A model generated the notes under the pieces. The model saw only the letters and a list, made by a program, of their open reading frames with translations, ran no database searches and was not told where the DNA came from. DNA of 64,000 nucleotides, taken from Gimesia algae (GTDB lineage Bacteria; Planctomycetota; Planctomycetia; Planctomycetales; Planctomycetaceae). The stretch spans positions 5,679,357 to 5,743,356 of the forward strand of contig NZ_CP036343.1 of NCBI RefSeq assembly GCF_007746795.1, given 5' to 3'. Position 1 is the stretch's first letter, and each line of letters opens with the position of its first letter. Shown here piece by piece: positions 45,262-55,300 of the stretch. Position numbers and translations under genes: made by a program.

Positions 45262-46728
45262 ATGAGCGTGCCCGCTCCCGTACGAGTCCTGAGTTTCTGC
45301 TTGATTTTCTGTCTCACACTCTTCGTTTCCCTGCCAGACGCAGTCGCTGATCTCCCGGATCGAAAACAGGGGGAAATGGCTGGAGAAGTGAATACGGATT
45401 CCGCGATCTTACAATCGCGTCTTACGGCGAAGAAGCTGGATCAAACGGGAGATCTGCCCGGCATCGCAGGTGTCGGACGCTTCGAGCTTTCGACACATCC
45501 GAATTTTTCTGGCTCCTATTTTACCGACTGGCTGACAGCGGAAGCAGAGCATGACTATATGCTGAAAACGCGGGTAAAAGACCTGAAACCAGGAACGCGC
45601 TACTACTATCGTCTCCAGTACGGACCGAATCAGAATACGACACAGAACGGACCGGCGAATACCTTCGAGACGCTGCCTGCTGCTGACCAGGCGAAAGAGA
45701 TCAGCTTTGTAGTGGTAACCGGTATGAACTTCAATGCCTTTCATCATGGGCTGGGGAAACGTCCTGCTTACCAGGGTGAAGACAAAGAACTAGGCTACCC
45801 GGCTCTGCTGAGTATTCTGAAACTGAAGCCGGACTTCTTTGTCGGCACGGGTGACAATGTATATTACGATCACCCAGCCAAACCGGCCGCCCAGACACCC
45901 GCTGAAATGCGAAAAAAATGGCATGAGCAGTTTGTGCAGCCGCGGTATGTCGATCTGTTTTCGAGTGTGCCTACTTACTGGGAAAAAGACGATCATGACT
46001 TCCGCTATAACGACTGTGATCTGACGGGAAAACGTGAACCGAACAATGATCTGGGGCTGCGCATCTTTCGGGAACAGGTACCGATCGTGGATCCACTTAC
46101 CACCGATCCTATCACATACAGAACGTATCGCATGGGAAAACTGCTGCAGGTCTGGTTTACCGAGAACCGGGATTATCGCAGCCCGAATCGTGCCGCTGAT
46201 GGACCAGATAAAACAATCTGGGGAAAGAAGCAGCGTGACTGGCTGAAGACGACCCTCAAAGAGTCGGACGCCACATTCAAAATCTTGATCTCTCCCACGC
46301 CGATGATTGGTCCGGACGGCAAAAGCAAAAAAGACAATCACACCAACATCAAAGGTTTTCGTCACGAGCGCGATGAATTTTTCCAGTGGCTCAATCAGGA
46401 AGGCCTGAACCAGCGCGGCTTTTATGTGGTCTGTGGTGATCGTCACTGGCAATATCATTCCATACAACCGCCCGGAATCGAAGAATTTTCAACCGGTGCG
46501 CTGGTGGATGCGAATTCCCGTCTGGGAGTGAATCCGGGAGACAAAAAAGGGACCGATCCGGAAGGCATCGTCAAACAACCTTACACGTCTCAGCCGGCAT
46601 CCGGTGGTTTTCTGTATGTGAAAGTACTACCAGAAGATAAAGGGCAGAAAGCTGAATTGCAGTTTCGCTTCTATGACGAACAGGGAAAGCTGCTGCATGA
46701 AGTCAGGAAACAACGTCAGATCGAATAA
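45262..46728 (+). CDS. PhoD-like metallophosphatase, secreted
   Basis: 488 residues with a signal peptide (cut near AVADLP). AGGAGAG precedes the ATG by about six bases. Residues 35-135 form a fibronectin-like N-terminal domain as in PhoD (LKPGTRYYYRLQYG). The metallophosphatase core shows GTGDNVYYD, EKDDHDFRYND and the late VCGDRHWQYH, all suited to binding two metals. PhoD enzymes release phosphate from phosphodiesters and monoesters outside the cytoplasm. The exact substrate is uncertain. It lies downstream of the DUF11 gene by about 100 bases. Confidence 0.85.
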   Translation: MSVPAPVRVLSFCLIFCLTLFVSLPDAVADLPDRKQGEMAGEVNTDSAILQSRLTAKKLDQTGDLPGIAGVGRFELSTHPNFSGSYFTDWLTAEAEHDYMLKTRVKDLKPGTRYYYRLQYGPNQNTTQNGPANTFETLPAADQAKEISFVVVTGMNFNAFHHGLGKRPAYQGEDKELGYPALLSILKLKPDFFVGTGDNVYYDHPAKPAAQTPAEMRKKWHEQFVQPRYVDLFSSVPTYWEKDDHDFRYNDCDLTGKREPNNDLGLRIFREQVPIVDPLTTDPITYRTYRMGKLLQVWFTENRDYRSPNRAADGPDKTIWGKKQRDWLKTTLKESDATFKILISPTPMIGPDGKSKKDNHTNIKGFRHERDEFFQWLNQEGLNQRGFYVVCGDRHWQYHSIQPPGIEEFSTGALVDANSRLGVNPGDKKGTDPEGIVKQPYTSQPASGGFLYVKVLPEDKGQKAELQFRFYDEQGKLLHEVRKQRQIE

Positions 46729-46863
46729 CAGGGGCGTGTTCTTCAGTCCGTTTCCCGATTATCGGCAAAGCCAATATTGCATCTGACACAAGTGGTTCGG
46801 TAGCATGGATTAACGCTTACTGAAAGTTACAGAGCGACGCTCTGGCCTTACCGAGAGTTTGAA

Positions 46864-48129
46864 ATGACATTATCCCAAAACTGGTTACAGATTCCCCTCT
46901 TTTTAATATTGATTCTGATTTCCTCTGCAACAAATCAACTGGCAGCCGCTGAAGAGACGCTGGGAACAGTCCGCTTCACGGCGGGGAAGTCAGCACTCGA
47001 AAATGAACCCGTCAGTGTGGAACTTCCGGAGACGGGATTCACTGCAGAGCAGGTTTTTCTGATTGAGACAGCAGATGCGGAGAGGACCGCGATTCCCGCT
47101 CAGATTGAAAAACAAAAACAGTCTGCAGATTTACTCTGGTGGATTCCCCCTGGTAAAACAGCCGCTGGTAAAACGCGCGTATTTCAAATCCGAGCCGGTT
47201 CTGCTTCCCCGCGACAGGAACTGACGATTAAGGAGACCGACAAAGCCTATCAGATCATGATCGGTGATCGCCCGGTTTTGAGCTACAATTATAAACACAT
47301 TGAGCCGCCCAAACCCCTGGATCCGCTGTATGGTCGCAGCGCTCATATTCATCCTCTCTGGACGCCTGGCGGAAAGATCGTGTCGGATGAATTTCCCCCG
47401 GACCATGCCCACCAGAGCGGACAGTTCCTGGCATTTACGAAAGCCGTCTTTGAAGGACGCCCGACCAATTTCTGGGAAATCAAAAGCAAAAAAGGCCGGG
47501 TTCGATTTAAAAACCTGGTCACAAAACAGACGGGGCCAGTCTATGCGGATCTCATAGTAACACAGGAACATGTGGATCTGACAGGCGAATCAGAAACTCC
47601 CGCTCTACTGGAAACGTGGAGCATTCGCGTCTGGAATCAACCAGTGAAAGACCCTGACTTCTGGATGTACGATATTACTTCGGATCTACGGTGCGCGACC
47701 GAATCTCCGTTGAAGCTACCTGAATATCATTACGGTGGCATGGCCATCCGCGGAGGTCGGGGATGGACGAAAGAAAACTGTGCGTTTCTGAATTCGAACG
47801 GCAAAACCCGGGCGAATGGCAACCATGATCGAGCCCGCTGGTGTGACATTTCCGGCAGATCCGATCCGAGTGCTCCCTGGAGTGGGTTTACCATTCTCAC
47901 CAGTCCCGATAATTTTCGCTTTCCGGAACCGGTAAGGATTCATCCTTCCATGCCTTACATGGTATTCACCCCCTGTCCCCTGGGAGACTGGGAAATCGAT
48001 CCGGGAAAACCACACATCAGCCAGTATCGGTTTCTCGTGCATGACGGGCCTGCACTCGCCCGCACTGATGCGATCTGGCAGCAATATGCCAACCCGCCCA
48101 AAGCGAGCATTCAATTAACTGCTCCCTGA
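46864..48129 (+). CDS. DUF6807 (former 'PmoA') family secreted protein
   Basis: 421 residues with a Sec signal peptide (cut near LAAAEE). GAGAG lies before the ATG. The conserved-looking core includes PVLSYNYKHIEPP, YGRSAHIHPLWTPGG, FPPDHAHQSG and YHYGGMAIRGGRGW, which mark the family once labelled methane oxygenase PmoA; the label is misleading and no oxygenase activity should be assumed. It is followed 26 bases later by two amidohydrolase genes, so the three look like one operon that handles an unknown organic substrate. Confidence 0.8.
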   Translation: MTLSQNWLQIPLFLILILISSATNQLAAAEETLGTVRFTAGKSALENEPVSVELPETGFTAEQVFLIETADAERTAIPAQIEKQKQSADLLWWIPPGKTAAGKTRVFQIRAGSASPRQELTIKETDKAYQIMIGDRPVLSYNYKHIEPPKPLDPLYGRSAHIHPLWTPGGKIVSDEFPPDHAHQSGQFLAFTKAVFEGRPTNFWEIKSKKGRVRFKNLVTKQTGPVYADLIVTQEHVDLTGESETPALLETWSIRVWNQPVKDPDFWMYDITSDLRCATESPLKLPEYHYGGMAIRGGRGWTKENCAFLNSNGKTRANGNHDRARWCDISGRSDPSAPWSGFTILTSPDNFRFPEPVRIHPSMPYMVFTPCPLGDWEIDPGKPHISQYRFLVHDGPALARTDAIWQQYANPPKASIQLTAP

Positions 48130-48155
48130 CTGTTTGACATCGGAAAGAGTTACCT

Positions 48156-48938
48156 ATGATCTGGGACTTACACTGCCACCTGTCCGGGGTGGATGGCAAA
48201 ACCGTCGATGAGCGCATTGCGCAGTTGATGGTCTACGCCGACCGCATGGGCGTGGAACGACTCGTTTTTTTCATGGGCTGGCCGTTTGCAACCGATCCCA
48301 CGCCGGAACAGTTTCGCAAGCAGAACGATCAGGTTCTTCAGGCAATCAGTCACTGGCATAACCGGGCCTTCGGCTTTGTGTATCTGAATGCAAAGTATGT
48401 AGATGAAAGTATTGCAGAACTGGATCGCTGTGTGAAAAATGGCCCGATGATCGGAGTCAAATTGTGGGTTGCCAGTCGCTGCAATGATCCCTCGATTGAT
48501 CCAATTATTAAACGGGCTGCCGAGCTGAAAGCGTTAATCTACCAGCATACCTGGTACAAAACCGGGGGCAATCTAATTGGAGAGTCGACGCCCGGTGATC
48601 TGGCGTTAATGGCAAAACGGCATCCCGATGTCCCACTGATCTGCGGTCATACCGGGGGTGACTATGAACTGGGGCTGCGGGCGATCCAGGATTCTCCCAA
48701 CGTGTATGCTGGCATTGGTGGTTCTGACCCGACTGCCGGAATCACGGAAATGGCGGTCCGCACGCTGGGCGCCGATCGCATTTTGTACGGCAGTGATATC
48801 GGCGGTCGCAGTTTTTCTTCTCAACTGGCCAAGGTTCAGGGAGCCGACATCCCTGAAGTTTCCAAACGTCTGATTCTGGGAGGCAATCTCAAACGCCTGT
48901 TGACTCCCATCCTCAAAGAGAAAGGGATCAAGGTATGA
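48156..48938 (+). CDS. Amidohydrolase-family TIM-barrel hydrolase (metal ligands intact)
   Basis: 260 residues, cytoplasmic. The first metal motif is WDLHCHLSG (His-x-His). Further ligands are likely in YQHTWYK, ICGHTGGDYE and YGSDIGG. This is the amidohydrolase 2-type set. It is the second gene of the DUF6807 operon, and its stop overlaps the start of the next gene by four bases (ATGA). The two products may form a complex. The substrate is unknown. Confidence 0.83.
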   Translation: MIWDLHCHLSGVDGKTVDERIAQLMVYADRMGVERLVFFMGWPFATDPTPEQFRKQNDQVLQAISHWHNRAFGFVYLNAKYVDESIAELDRCVKNGPMIGVKLWVASRCNDPSIDPIIKRAAELKALIYQHTWYKTGGNLIGESTPGDLALMAKRHPDVPLICGHTGGDYELGLRAIQDSPNVYAGIGGSDPTAGITEMAVRTLGADRILYGSDIGGRSFSSQLAKVQGADIPEVSKRLILGGNLKRLLTPILKEKGIKV

Positions 48939-49708
48939 TTTGCGATGTGAATGTGTATCTCTCCCGCTGGCCCTTTCGTCGGCTGCCATGCGACACGACA
49001 TCGGAACTGGTGAGCAAACTGAAACGCAACCAGATTTCCCGCGCGTATGCCGGCAGTTTTGACGGGCTGCTGCATAAAGATATTCGGGCTGTGAATCAGC
49101 GACTTTATGACGACTGCAAGTCACAGGGCGCTAATCTGCTGCTACCTGTCGGAAGTATCAACCCCGCGCTGCCAGGCTGGGAAGACGATGTCATCACTTG
49201 TCACGAACAATGGAAAATGTCCGGCATCCGACTGCATCCCAATTACCATGAGTATGAATTGAACAGTCCGGAAGTAAAAAAACTGTTCGCGATGGCTGCG
49301 GAACGGGGGATGTTTATTCAGATCGCCATGCGGATGGAAGACAACCGCACGCATCACAAATTAATGCAGATTCCCGATGTGAATTTTGAAGCGCTACCGG
49401 GACTGATGCAGGAACAGCAGAATCTGCAGGTCACGATTCTGAACGGTATGAAGTCATTGCGGGGGGCGAGCCTGACCCGACTGACCGAAAACCCGAATCT
49501 GACCATTGAGATTGCCATGCTGGAAGGCGTAGGCGGGATCGAGAAAATCATGCAGCAGGTCCCATACGAACAAATCCTGTTCGGTTCCTATTTTCCCTTT
49601 TTCTATCTGGAGTCCAGTTTGAATAAACTCAAAGAGTCACAGCTGGGAATGGAGATCGAAAAACAGATCACCTGGGAGAATGCACAGAAACGGTTTACAA
49701 ATACTTAA
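48935..49708 (+). CDS. Amidohydrolase-like protein with degenerate metal site
   Basis: 257 residues with the same overall TIM-barrel layout as the gene before it (SGIRLHPNYHEYEL in the middle). The canonical DxHxH has become CDVNVYLSRWPF, and the late GSD has become FGSYFPFFY. The usual metal-binding His pair and Asp are therefore absent. It overlaps the upstream gene by four bases, which suggests tight co-translation. It may be a structural or regulatory partner of the intact enzyme, or use another mechanism. No signal peptide. Confidence 0.75.
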   Translation: MICDVNVYLSRWPFRRLPCDTTSELVSKLKRNQISRAYAGSFDGLLHKDIRAVNQRLYDDCKSQGANLLLPVGSINPALPGWEDDVITCHEQWKMSGIRLHPNYHEYELNSPEVKKLFAMAAERGMFIQIAMRMEDNRTHHKLMQIPDVNFEALPGLMQEQQNLQVTILNGMKSLRGASLTRLTENPNLTIEIAMLEGVGGIEKIMQQVPYEQILFGSYFPFFYLESSLNKLKESQLGMEIEKQITWENAQKRFTNT

Positions 49709-49720
49709 GGATCAGAGTGA

Positions 49721-51631
49721 CTACTCGGTCCATTCCAGATAGGGGTCGAGTCCCATTTTGTGGAACATCTCGATACGATTCTTTTCCTGTTTGAGCATAT
49801 CGCGACGCTGTTTGCGATGCAGCTTCTCCAGGAAATCCTGCGTATTCTTGAAGAACGACAACCAGCCCGCTGGGAGTTCCCCGTTCTTGTCTGCCTTGGC
49901 AGATTTCGCAAGTTTCTCGATTTGGCTCATTTCCAGGCAGCGAAGCAATTCGTCTTCCAGTGAGAGAAAGAACTGATAGTGTCCGGGATCGCCTTGCCGG
50001 GCGGATCGACCGATCAACTGACGGTCGATACGGGCCGAGGTGTGCATCTCTGTTGCAATCACGTGTAGCCCGCCATTCTCACGCACATCATCCTTCAGAA
50101 GAATATCGGTACCGCGACCGGCCATATTCGTGGCGATGGTTACACGTGCCGGTTCACCCGCTTTTCTGACGATTTCGGCTTCCTGTTCATGGTATTTTGC
50201 ATTCAGGATCTGATGGGGAATAGCCTTCATCGCCAGCAGGTCGCCGAGTGCTTCTGACGCTTCGACAGAAGGTGTACCCACCAGAATCGGACAGCGTTTT
50301 AACCGTAGACGTTCAATCTCTTCCACGACAGCCATCCGTTTGGCCTGCATCGTTTTAAAGACCCGCGCCTTGCTCCCTTCGCGAATACAGGGGCGATGCG
50401 TGGGAATCGAAGTCACGGAGACTTTGTATGTTTTACGGATTTCTTTTTCCGCCATAGCAGCGGTACCGGTCATCCCCGCCAGATGCGCGTAGTTCTGGAA
50501 AAAGCTCTGTACAGTGATACGGGCCGCCTGGCCGGTAGCTGCGGTGATGGGGACATGTTCCTGTGCTTCGATAGACTGATGCAGTCCATCCTGCCATTTA
50601 CGCCCATCCATCATACGTCCCGTTGATTCATCGACAATCACAACTTCATCATCGACGACCACATAATCACGGTCTTTCAGAAAGCCGAATCGAGCGACCA
50701 GCGACTGTTCGACCTGTTTATAGATGCGTTCTGTATCAATCGAATCCAGCAGAGAAGGTTTCGCCATCAGCAGAATTTTGCGACAGCCCGAGTCCGTAAG
50801 ATAGGATGAACGTTTTTTGGGTTCGTAGACGTAATCCTCTTCCGATTCAAGCTGATGAGTGGCCCGGTTACTCCAGCGGAACAAATTCACGGAGGCTGCG
50901 TCATTCGGCTGAATCAGCCCGATAATCAGCGGGGTTCTGGCCTCATCAATTAGTACGCTGTCTGCTTCGTCAATCAAAGCAAAATAGTTTCCACGCTGGA
51001 CCAGTGGTTCTTTTCCGGAGTTTTTATGATTGGTAATAGCCTGCTCCAACTGACCGGGGGCAGAAGCTCCGATACGAATCCGATCTCGAAGGAAATCAAA
51101 TCCCATTTCATTCGCCGTACCGTAAGTCACATCCAGACCATAAGCGATCCGCCGATCTTCGTCTTCCATATCTGATGTGATACAGCCCACCGAAAGCCCC
51201 AGCTTATTGAACACCGGTCCCATGATTTCGGAGTCACGCTTGGCAAGATAGTCGTTGACTGTAATCACATGACAACCTTTTCCCATCAGCGCACGCAGGT
51301 AGGCAGGCAGAACGGCTGTCAAAGTCTTGCCTTCACCGGTCTGCATTTCGGCAATGCCTCCTTCGAACAGGGCAATTCCCCCCATGAGCTGCACGGGGAA
51401 GTGCTCCATCTTCAAGGTTCGCCAGGCGGATTCCCGTACGAGGGCATACGCTTCCGGCAGAATTTTTCGAAGCGGCTCGCCGGATTTTGCACGCCAGCGT
51501 AATTCCAGCGAGTAGCGTTCCAGTTTGTCGTCGGTCATTTTTTTCAGCGATTCACAACGTTTCATGATCTGACCGGATGTAGCGTTCCAGCGGGAGAGAC
51601 GCGATTTCGCCGGGCGAAAACCTGTCTTCAT
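49721..51631 (-). CDS. SecA-like ATPase, shortened paralogue (accessory SecA)
   Basis: 636 residues from the ATG at 51631; the frame is open to a TTG at 51709. Canonical SecA has 830-900 or more. Nucleotide-binding fold 1 has MQTGEGKT and DEADSVLIDEARTP. The preprotein-binding domain follows GTANEMGFDFLRDR. Fold 2 has TATNMAGRGTDI-like ATNMAGRGTDI and RQLIGRSARQGDPG. The chain ends about 80 residues past this, so most of the helical wing and scaffold and the zinc-binding tail are missing. It may serve export of special substrates; the divergent neighbours are two giant surface proteins. Confidence 0.85.
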   Translation of the reverse strand: MKTGFRPAKSRLSRWNATSGQIMKRCESLKKMTDDKLERYSLELRWRAKSGEPLRKILPEAYALVRESAWRTLKMEHFPVQLMGGIALFEGGIAEMQTGEGKTLTAVLPAYLRALMGKGCHVITVNDYLAKRDSEIMGPVFNKLGLSVGCITSDMEDEDRRIAYGLDVTYGTANEMGFDFLRDRIRIGASAPGQLEQAITNHKNSGKEPLVQRGNYFALIDEADSVLIDEARTPLIIGLIQPNDAASVNLFRWSNRATHQLESEEDYVYEPKKRSSYLTDSGCRKILLMAKPSLLDSIDTERIYKQVEQSLVARFGFLKDRDYVVVDDEVVIVDESTGRMMDGRKWQDGLHQSIEAQEHVPITAATGQAARITVQSFFQNYAHLAGMTGTAAMAEKEIRKTYKVSVTSIPTHRPCIREGSKARVFKTMQAKRMAVVEEIERLRLKRCPILVGTPSVEASEALGDLLAMKAIPHQILNAKYHEQEAEIVRKAGEPARVTIATNMAGRGTDILLKDDVRENGGLHVIATEMHTSARIDRQLIGRSARQGDPGHYQFFLSLEDELLRCLEMSQIEKLAKSAKADKNGELPAGWLSFFKNTQDFLEKLHRKQRRDMLKQEKNRIEMFHKMGLDPYLEWTE

Positions 51632-52315
51632 CCAGTGATAGCTGTGTGATGCAATGCTCAAACTGCCTCCAGGAGCGGAATAAAACAACCAGAACGAAAA
51701 CACACTCAAACTTAATCGTTCGATGTGTCAGGAAATCAACGGACGCTGCTTTCAGTACTATGACGCTCAAAACACTGAAAAGTAACTTAGAAGAACAACT
51801 TAACGTATTCTAAAGTGAATGATCACAGACTTGCCGACAGACATACAGACAAAAACTCTTAAACCATTCATATGATATGACTTACATTCTATACCACACC
51901 ATAATCTGACTGCTGGTGCTACTTATTTTAATCAGTCAGTGAAGCGACAACAAAAACTTTTTTACTGATTCTCACCAGACGACCAGAAAATGAGTAGATG
52001 CAGTAAGTTGTTACAGTTTGTTGTCTTATTTAAACAGATCACGTTGTCATTCTGACCGTTTTGTTAGGAATTTTGCTCCCAAACGTCATTTTCGGTGCAG
52101 ATTGTTTTATGTATATGTCAAACACAAACAAGTCACCCATACCACACATTTTCACCAAACATTGAAAACATTCCAATTTCCCTGTTTTGTTACGTATGGT
52201 TACCGCTTTAAAATCATTAACTGAACAGTCAGGTTGGTTTCTATACAGATGGAAGCAGTTGCCTTTGAATCAAGTTCGACAACAAAGATATATGTAATAT
52301 AAAGATACCAGTTTA
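51632..52315. other. Divergent AT-rich region between the SecA paralogue and a giant surface-protein gene
   Basis: About 680 bases, unusually AT-rich for the window. The giant gene's ATG at 52316 has no recognisable Shine-Dalgarno sequence (TATAAAGATACCAGTTTA precedes it). No stable hairpin or further gene was recognised. Confidence 0.45.
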
Positions 52316-55300
52316 ATGATCTCAAAACTCATCGATAACCTGTGGCGCCCGCGGCGAAGTAAACACCATCGTCGGCTGAAAGCCACAACCGCTCCTCTCA
52401 CAGCCACAGAAAAGCTGGAAGACCGCACGCTGCTCAGTGGCCAGGATCTGGTCGCCTTCGCCCAGGCGTTAACAGCCGCGAATGTGACACTCTACGGTGC
52501 CGCCTGGGATGCCAACACCACAGAACAAAAAACGATGCTGGAAGATGGCGCTCAGTTTCTGCAGTTTGTGGAAATCACTGATGTGAATCGTGAATTGAAC
52601 GCCATAGCTGATGCTGAGGGAATTGAAAGCGTAAGCCCTGTCTGGAAACTTGACAACGGAACTCTGATTGACGGTAGCACGATCAATTCAGCAGCAGATC
52701 TGGCAGCAGCAACCGGCGTTGCGATTCCTCTGTCAGACGATCCATTCCTGAAAGCAATAGACGACCAGAATTTTTATTCAGGAACAGCACTGCATGTCGC
52801 CCTGGATGGATATGATTCGGAAAACAGTGCGCTGACCTACACAGTCGAAAGCAGCAATAATCAGATTTCAGCACGGGTCCTGACCGGTAACCGCAGTATC
52901 CGAATCTCGGTGGAAGGCTATGGGGACATGGTCTTCGAACTGTTCGAAGGGCGTTCGTCCCGTGCCGCAGAGCGGATAATCCTACTGGCCGAAAGCGGTT
53001 TTTATGACGATGTCATTTTTCATCGCATTGTCAATGATTTCATGATTCAAACAGGCGATCCCACCGGAACGGGATCAGGAGTTACCACCCTCGGTTACTT
53101 CAATGATCAGTTCCACCCTGAACTGCAACACGTGCAAACCGGGTTGTTATCAATGGCAAAGACTCTTGATGATGACACAAATGATTCCCAGTTTTTCGTT
53201 ACGGAAGGTCCCTCCCGGCACCTTGACTTTCAGCACACTATATTTGGCTATCTGATTGAAGGAGAAGACGTACGCGAAGCGATCAGTAATATCTCGGTCA
53301 CTGGTCAAACCCCCAATTTTTCCATCACGATGGAAACAGTCGATGTCTTTTCCGACCTGGATAATGGTACGCTGGTCCTGACTGCAGCAGAAGGATATAC
53401 CGGCTCCACTACGATTACCGTCACAGTCGCGGATCAAGACGGGAATACTTCACAGCGGGAGTTTCAGGTCAATGTTACGCCTGATGCGATCAGCGAACTT
53501 TCAGATTCCGAAAATGCCAATCCTTATCTCTCCGATATCCCCACATTGCAGGTAAGCCCCGGTGCGACGATCACTTACCAGCTGGAAGCGACCGATATCG
53601 ACCTTAATGCAACGAACGGGAATACCTATTTTGTCTTTATGGACCAGTCATATCTCAACGCCTATGAGCTTTACGTTCCTGTCGACGCACATCCCGAGCT
53701 GATCTATTCCGTCCACTCCAGTTCCGGCCTGCTGACTGTCAAACCTGCTGCAGGTTTAGCCCCGGGGACCTATAGTATTACTGTGGCAGTCGGAATTCTC
53801 CCTAACCGGAGTGATATTGACTACCAGGTACTCACCGTCCTTGTGGGCAATCCCCCCGTGGCCAACGATGACTTTTTTGCCATGCAGGGTGAGACCCCCA
53901 CTACTGGTAACCTGCTGACAAACGATACAGACAGTGGCGGAACCGTGGATGAAAACACTACTTCCATTGAAATAGTCGAGCAGCCTGAACATGGAATTGT
54001 GACCGCCAATGCCGATGGCACGGTCAATTACACCGCAGACGGTTCCGGTTACATGGGACTGGGGTCATTTACGTATCGCTTGAAAGACAATCTGGGGCTG
54101 GTTTCAAATACGGCGACCGTGAATTTCTCGATCGCTCCGGAAGGAGTGATCCTGGTCACCACACTTCTAGACAAAGTTACAGCGGATCAAAAAGTCTCCT
54201 TAAGTGAAGCATTACATGCGGCTAACCGTGATATCATTTTTGACGCAGCCCCGAAAGGCAATGGGGCTGACGTCATCATGTTCGATCCGGAATTATTCAA
54301 TGGTGAGGAAAACACGATCAGCCTGACAGAGGTGCTTTCCATCAGCGACGACATCACTATCATTGCCCCCACGTCTGAAGCGGGTGCGCCTCTGCTGACA
54401 CTAAATATGACCACGGAAAACCGCCATTTCAATATTACAGATACAGACGCAAATGTTCTGGAAGTCAGCCTGCAGAATCTGAAACTGACGAATGGACAGG
54501 GCAATACTGACGGGGGTTCGATCTCTAATGCGGAACATCTGACTCTGATTAATAGCCAGTTGGTGAATAACCATTCCGTAAACGGCTTCGGCGGTGCGAT
54601 CTATAACACGGGAACCCTGGAAATCAGTAACTCCTTGTTTCAGTCCAATAGCTCGCAGAACTCTTCAGGGGGAGCTATCGCCAGCATCTCCGGATCGGTC
54701 ACTTTGACAGACACCACACTGGACGACAATGACGTGGAAGGTAGTGGGGGTGGCATCTATGCTTCCAATGCCAATGTTTCACTCATCAACAGCACACTCT
54801 CCCTGAACTCGGTCTCGACGGGTAGTGGAGGCGGACTCTATCAGTTGAATGGTGAGCTGACCATCAACGGTTCCCTAATCGTCAACAATACTTCGCCAAG
54901 TCAGGCGGGCGGGGGAGGCCTTTATATTGATGGGGCAACGACTCTGATTACTGGTTCTACCATTCACGACAATCAGAGTGCCGGAAATGCCGGTGGCCTG
55001 GCCCAGACTGGGGGAGACCTGACGATACACAGCAGTACGATCTCACGGAATTCTGCGGAACTGGGGAGGGGTGGCGGAATTTATAATGGTGCCTTTACTT
55101 CACTCATCATCAACAGCACTATCTCCGGAAACTCAGCGAGTGTGGACGGCGCGGGGATTTACTATTCTGACCCCTTCGACTACGTCAGTACCGCCATTCA
55201 CAACAGTACCATCGCTGACAATCATGCCGGCGAGAGAGGTGGTGGAGTTTTTTCTGCCGGTGATTATGCCCCCGTCTATAACAGCATCATTGCTGATAAT

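Noticed and set aside
45790-46467. 225-codon open frame on the minus strand
   Set aside because: Antisense to the PhoD-like gene, with no supporting features.
51632-51709. TTG-started extension of the SecA paralogue
   Set aside because: The extra 26 residues do not resemble SecA starts; the ATG at 51631 places the first family helix normally, although no strong ribosome site is seen for either.
52018-52224. 68-codon frame upstream of the first giant gene
   Set aside because: AT-rich leader region, composition unlike the neighbouring proteins, no ribosome site.
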